Source: Promethearchaeota archaeon (GTDB lineage Archaea; Asgardarchaeota; Lokiarchaeia; Sigyniarchaeales; SOKP01). Taken from it: DNA of 5,757 nucleotides. This document shows, piece by piece, positions 4,409-5,757 of the stretch. The first letter of the stretch is position 1. Each line of letters starts with the position of its first letter. Made by a program: the position numbers and the translations under genes. The stretch covers positions 1-5,757 of the forward strand of contig JAUWZT010000211.1 of NCBI GenBank assembly GCA_030615145.1, read 5' to 3'. Below the pieces are notes generated by a model that was not told the origin of the DNA, ran no database searches, and saw only the letters and a program-made list of their open reading frames with translations.

Positions 4409-5757
4409 ATGGAAATCTATAACAAATTTATTAATAAATTCTATTCAGAATTAGTGTTTCTCAGTATAATGTTTCTATTCTTCTTCCAACTCATGACAGA
4501 GTTCTTAGAATCGATTTACGCGTTGAATCTTATTGAAGTGGAATTGAACGAAAATGTCTTAGCTTTGTTATTTCTTTTGACTCCTTTTTTGCTTTTATTC
4601 TTTAAAAGAGGTTTTCCTAACAAAGCCTTTATCGCAATCGGTGAGATTTTTGTAATTTGTAGAGTTTTACAACCTTTTTTAGATGTTCAACTAAAAATGC
4701 TTGTTACTGGATTCGCATTGGGATGTTTTATGATTTTTTTTCCACTTCATCTTCATAAAAAAACAAAAGGAAACTACGAAAGCAACGGAATTTTATTAGG
4801 AGCTGGATTAGGTTTAGGATTATTATTATCGATCCTATTGCGAACACTGGGATCTTCTATTGATCTATCTGCATATAGTTGGTTCATGTGGATTGGGTGG
4901 ATATTAGCAATATTTGCGGGATTGATGATAATCCATTTACCAAATTCAGAGCAAAGCTCAACCTCTTCAAACGACCAAACTAAAAGTGTCTTTAAACCAG
5001 CAAGCAAATGGAAAATTATTGGACTAACTCTAGGGATGATAAGCGTGATAACTCTGATATATTTCGTATTTAGTAGCCCTACAATTATAGCAAGATGGAC
5101 GGAAGCTAATTACATTTTAATTCTAACCCTTCTCGTTTTAGTGAATTCTGCTTTTATAATTATTGTAATCTCTAATCCGGGTATAATAGGGAAATTGAAA
5201 TCGTATATAGTTACTATTTGGAATCTTACTTTTGTTGCGACGCTAATTTTAACCATACTAGGCAGTACTGTAATCTTTGCCTTTGTTCCGTCTTATCCAT
5301 TCTATCCTCCTGACGCAAATATGTTAAACGAGGCAATGTTAATGATAATGCTAGTTCTAAGCCCAATAATTTTACTTGATTTTATCTTACTCTCGAGCGA
5401 ATTGTTTAGAAGTAGACCAGGTATAAGAAAATTAGGTGGTAGTATTTTTGTCTCGTCTGGTTTTTTCCTAATTATGATTTTATCTGCTGTTTTTACGATT
5501 GTCTGGGATTACATCCCTTTAATCGGAGATTTATTTAGAGACGCAATTTGGGTTATATTCCTAATATTAGGAGTGTTTGTGTTCTTACCGCTCTTTTTAA
5601 TAACAAAAGCTTCGAGAGGTACATTTGAATCAATTAATTCAATCGTCAAAAACAAAAATAAAGCCTCATTAATAATTGTTGTGATAAGTTTAGCTACGTT
5701 AATAGGAGCTATAGTATTAGAATTCCCTATAGATCACGATGTATCTGGAGATTCTTT
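4409..5757 (+). CDS. Large polytopic membrane protein, possibly CWH43/PGAP2IP-like N-terminal part (C-terminus beyond window)
   Basis: From the ATG at 4409 the frame stays open for 449 codons to the window edge. The translation starts MEIYNKFINKF and shows about twelve hydrophobic segments, near residues 14-31, 50-65, 74-90, 97-113, 127-146, 156-176, 202-221, 234-255, 268-293, 308-328, 344-365, 379-398, plus a last one at 420-437. Short basic loops (FFKRGFP, HKKTKG, FRSRPGIRK, KNKNK) mark the inside. A polar Ser/Gln/Asn-rich loop lies at 178-200. The segment SSPTIIARWTEANY (222-235) resembles, as I recall, the polytopic part of archaeal and bacterial proteins that carry a C-terminal endonuclease/exonuclease/phosphatase (EEP) domain like eukaryotic CWH43/PGAP2IP. 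The chain leaves its last helix outward (FPIDHDVSGDS) just before the edge, where such a domain would begin. The coding assignment is firm; the family is a guess. Confidence 0.85.
   Translation, partial: MEIYNKFINKFYSELVFLSIMFLFFFQLMTEFLESIYALNLIEVELNENVLALLFLLTPFLLLFFKRGFPNKAFIAIGEIFVICRVLQPFLDVQLKMLVTGFALGCFMIFFPLHLHKKTKGNYESNGILLGAGLGLGLLLSILLRTLGSSIDLSAYSWFMWIGWILAIFAGLMIIHLPNSEQSSTSSNDQTKSVFKPASKWKIIGLTLGMISVITLIYFVFSSPTIIARWTEANYILILTLLVLVNSAFIIIVISNPGIIGKLKSYIVTIWNLTFVATLILTILGSTVIFAFVPSYPFYPPDANMLNEAMLMIMLVLSPIILLDFILLSSELFRSRPGIRKLGGSIFVSSGFFLIMILSAVFTIVWDYIPLIGDLFRDAIWVIFLILGVFVFLPLFLITKASRGTFESINSIVKNKNKASLIIVVISLATLIGAIVLEFPIDHDVSGDS

Noticed and set aside
4774..5007. Minus-strand open frame of 77 codons
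   Set aside because: It is antisense to the polytopic membrane protein, whose frame is open for 449 codons with a clear helix pattern.

Overview
The window is AT-rich (roughly one-third G+C by eye) and most likely comes from an archaeon, possibly an Asgard (Lokiarchaeia-like) lineage. The archaeal reading rests on TATA boxes about 26-28 nt upstream of start codons, which is the spacing of leaderless archaeal transcripts; on TTG starts; on a GTGA/AGGAGG Shine-Dalgarno vocabulary; and on a surface protein packed with N-glycosylation sequons. The Asgard assignment is inference from overall gene style and cannot be proved from this window.

Layout from left to right. A minus-strand gene for a small two-helix membrane protein of unknown function occupies the first 344 bases and runs off the left edge. 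A minus-strand BKACE/Kce-type beta-keto acid cleavage enzyme (DUF849) follows at 459-1373. Divergent from it is an AEC-family (auxin efflux carrier/malonate permease type) transporter at 1492-2427, with an AT-rich intergenic region holding an 18-bp palindrome. Next is a plus-strand gene for a secreted, C-terminally anchored, sequon-rich surface protein (2520-3404). A short relic of the 3' end of a second AEC gene lies at about 3421-3486. A convergent minus-strand 3-hydroxyacyl-CoA dehydrogenase fills 3498-4352. Divergent from that, and only 56-65 bp away, a large polytopic membrane protein starts at 4409 and runs off the right edge.

The enzyme genes suggest carboxylate or short-chain acyl-CoA metabolism. 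A BKACE exchanges acetyl-CoA with a beta-keto acid to give acetoacetate and a new CoA thioester, an AEC carrier moves organic anions, and a 3-hydroxyacyl-CoA dehydrogenase interconverts 3-hydroxyacyl- and 3-ketoacyl-CoA. They are not one operon, so any functional link is by proximity only.

The most informative unexpected signal is the AEC relic. A 47-bp stretch downstream of the surface-protein gene matches the end of the intact AEC gene at 43 of 47 positions, and all four differences are synonymous third-codon changes. Together with a 16-bp near-identical repeat bracketing the surface-protein gene, this suggests a former tandem AEC paralogue whose body was lost or replaced by the surface-protein cassette. 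I found no complete undescribed defence or mobile system.
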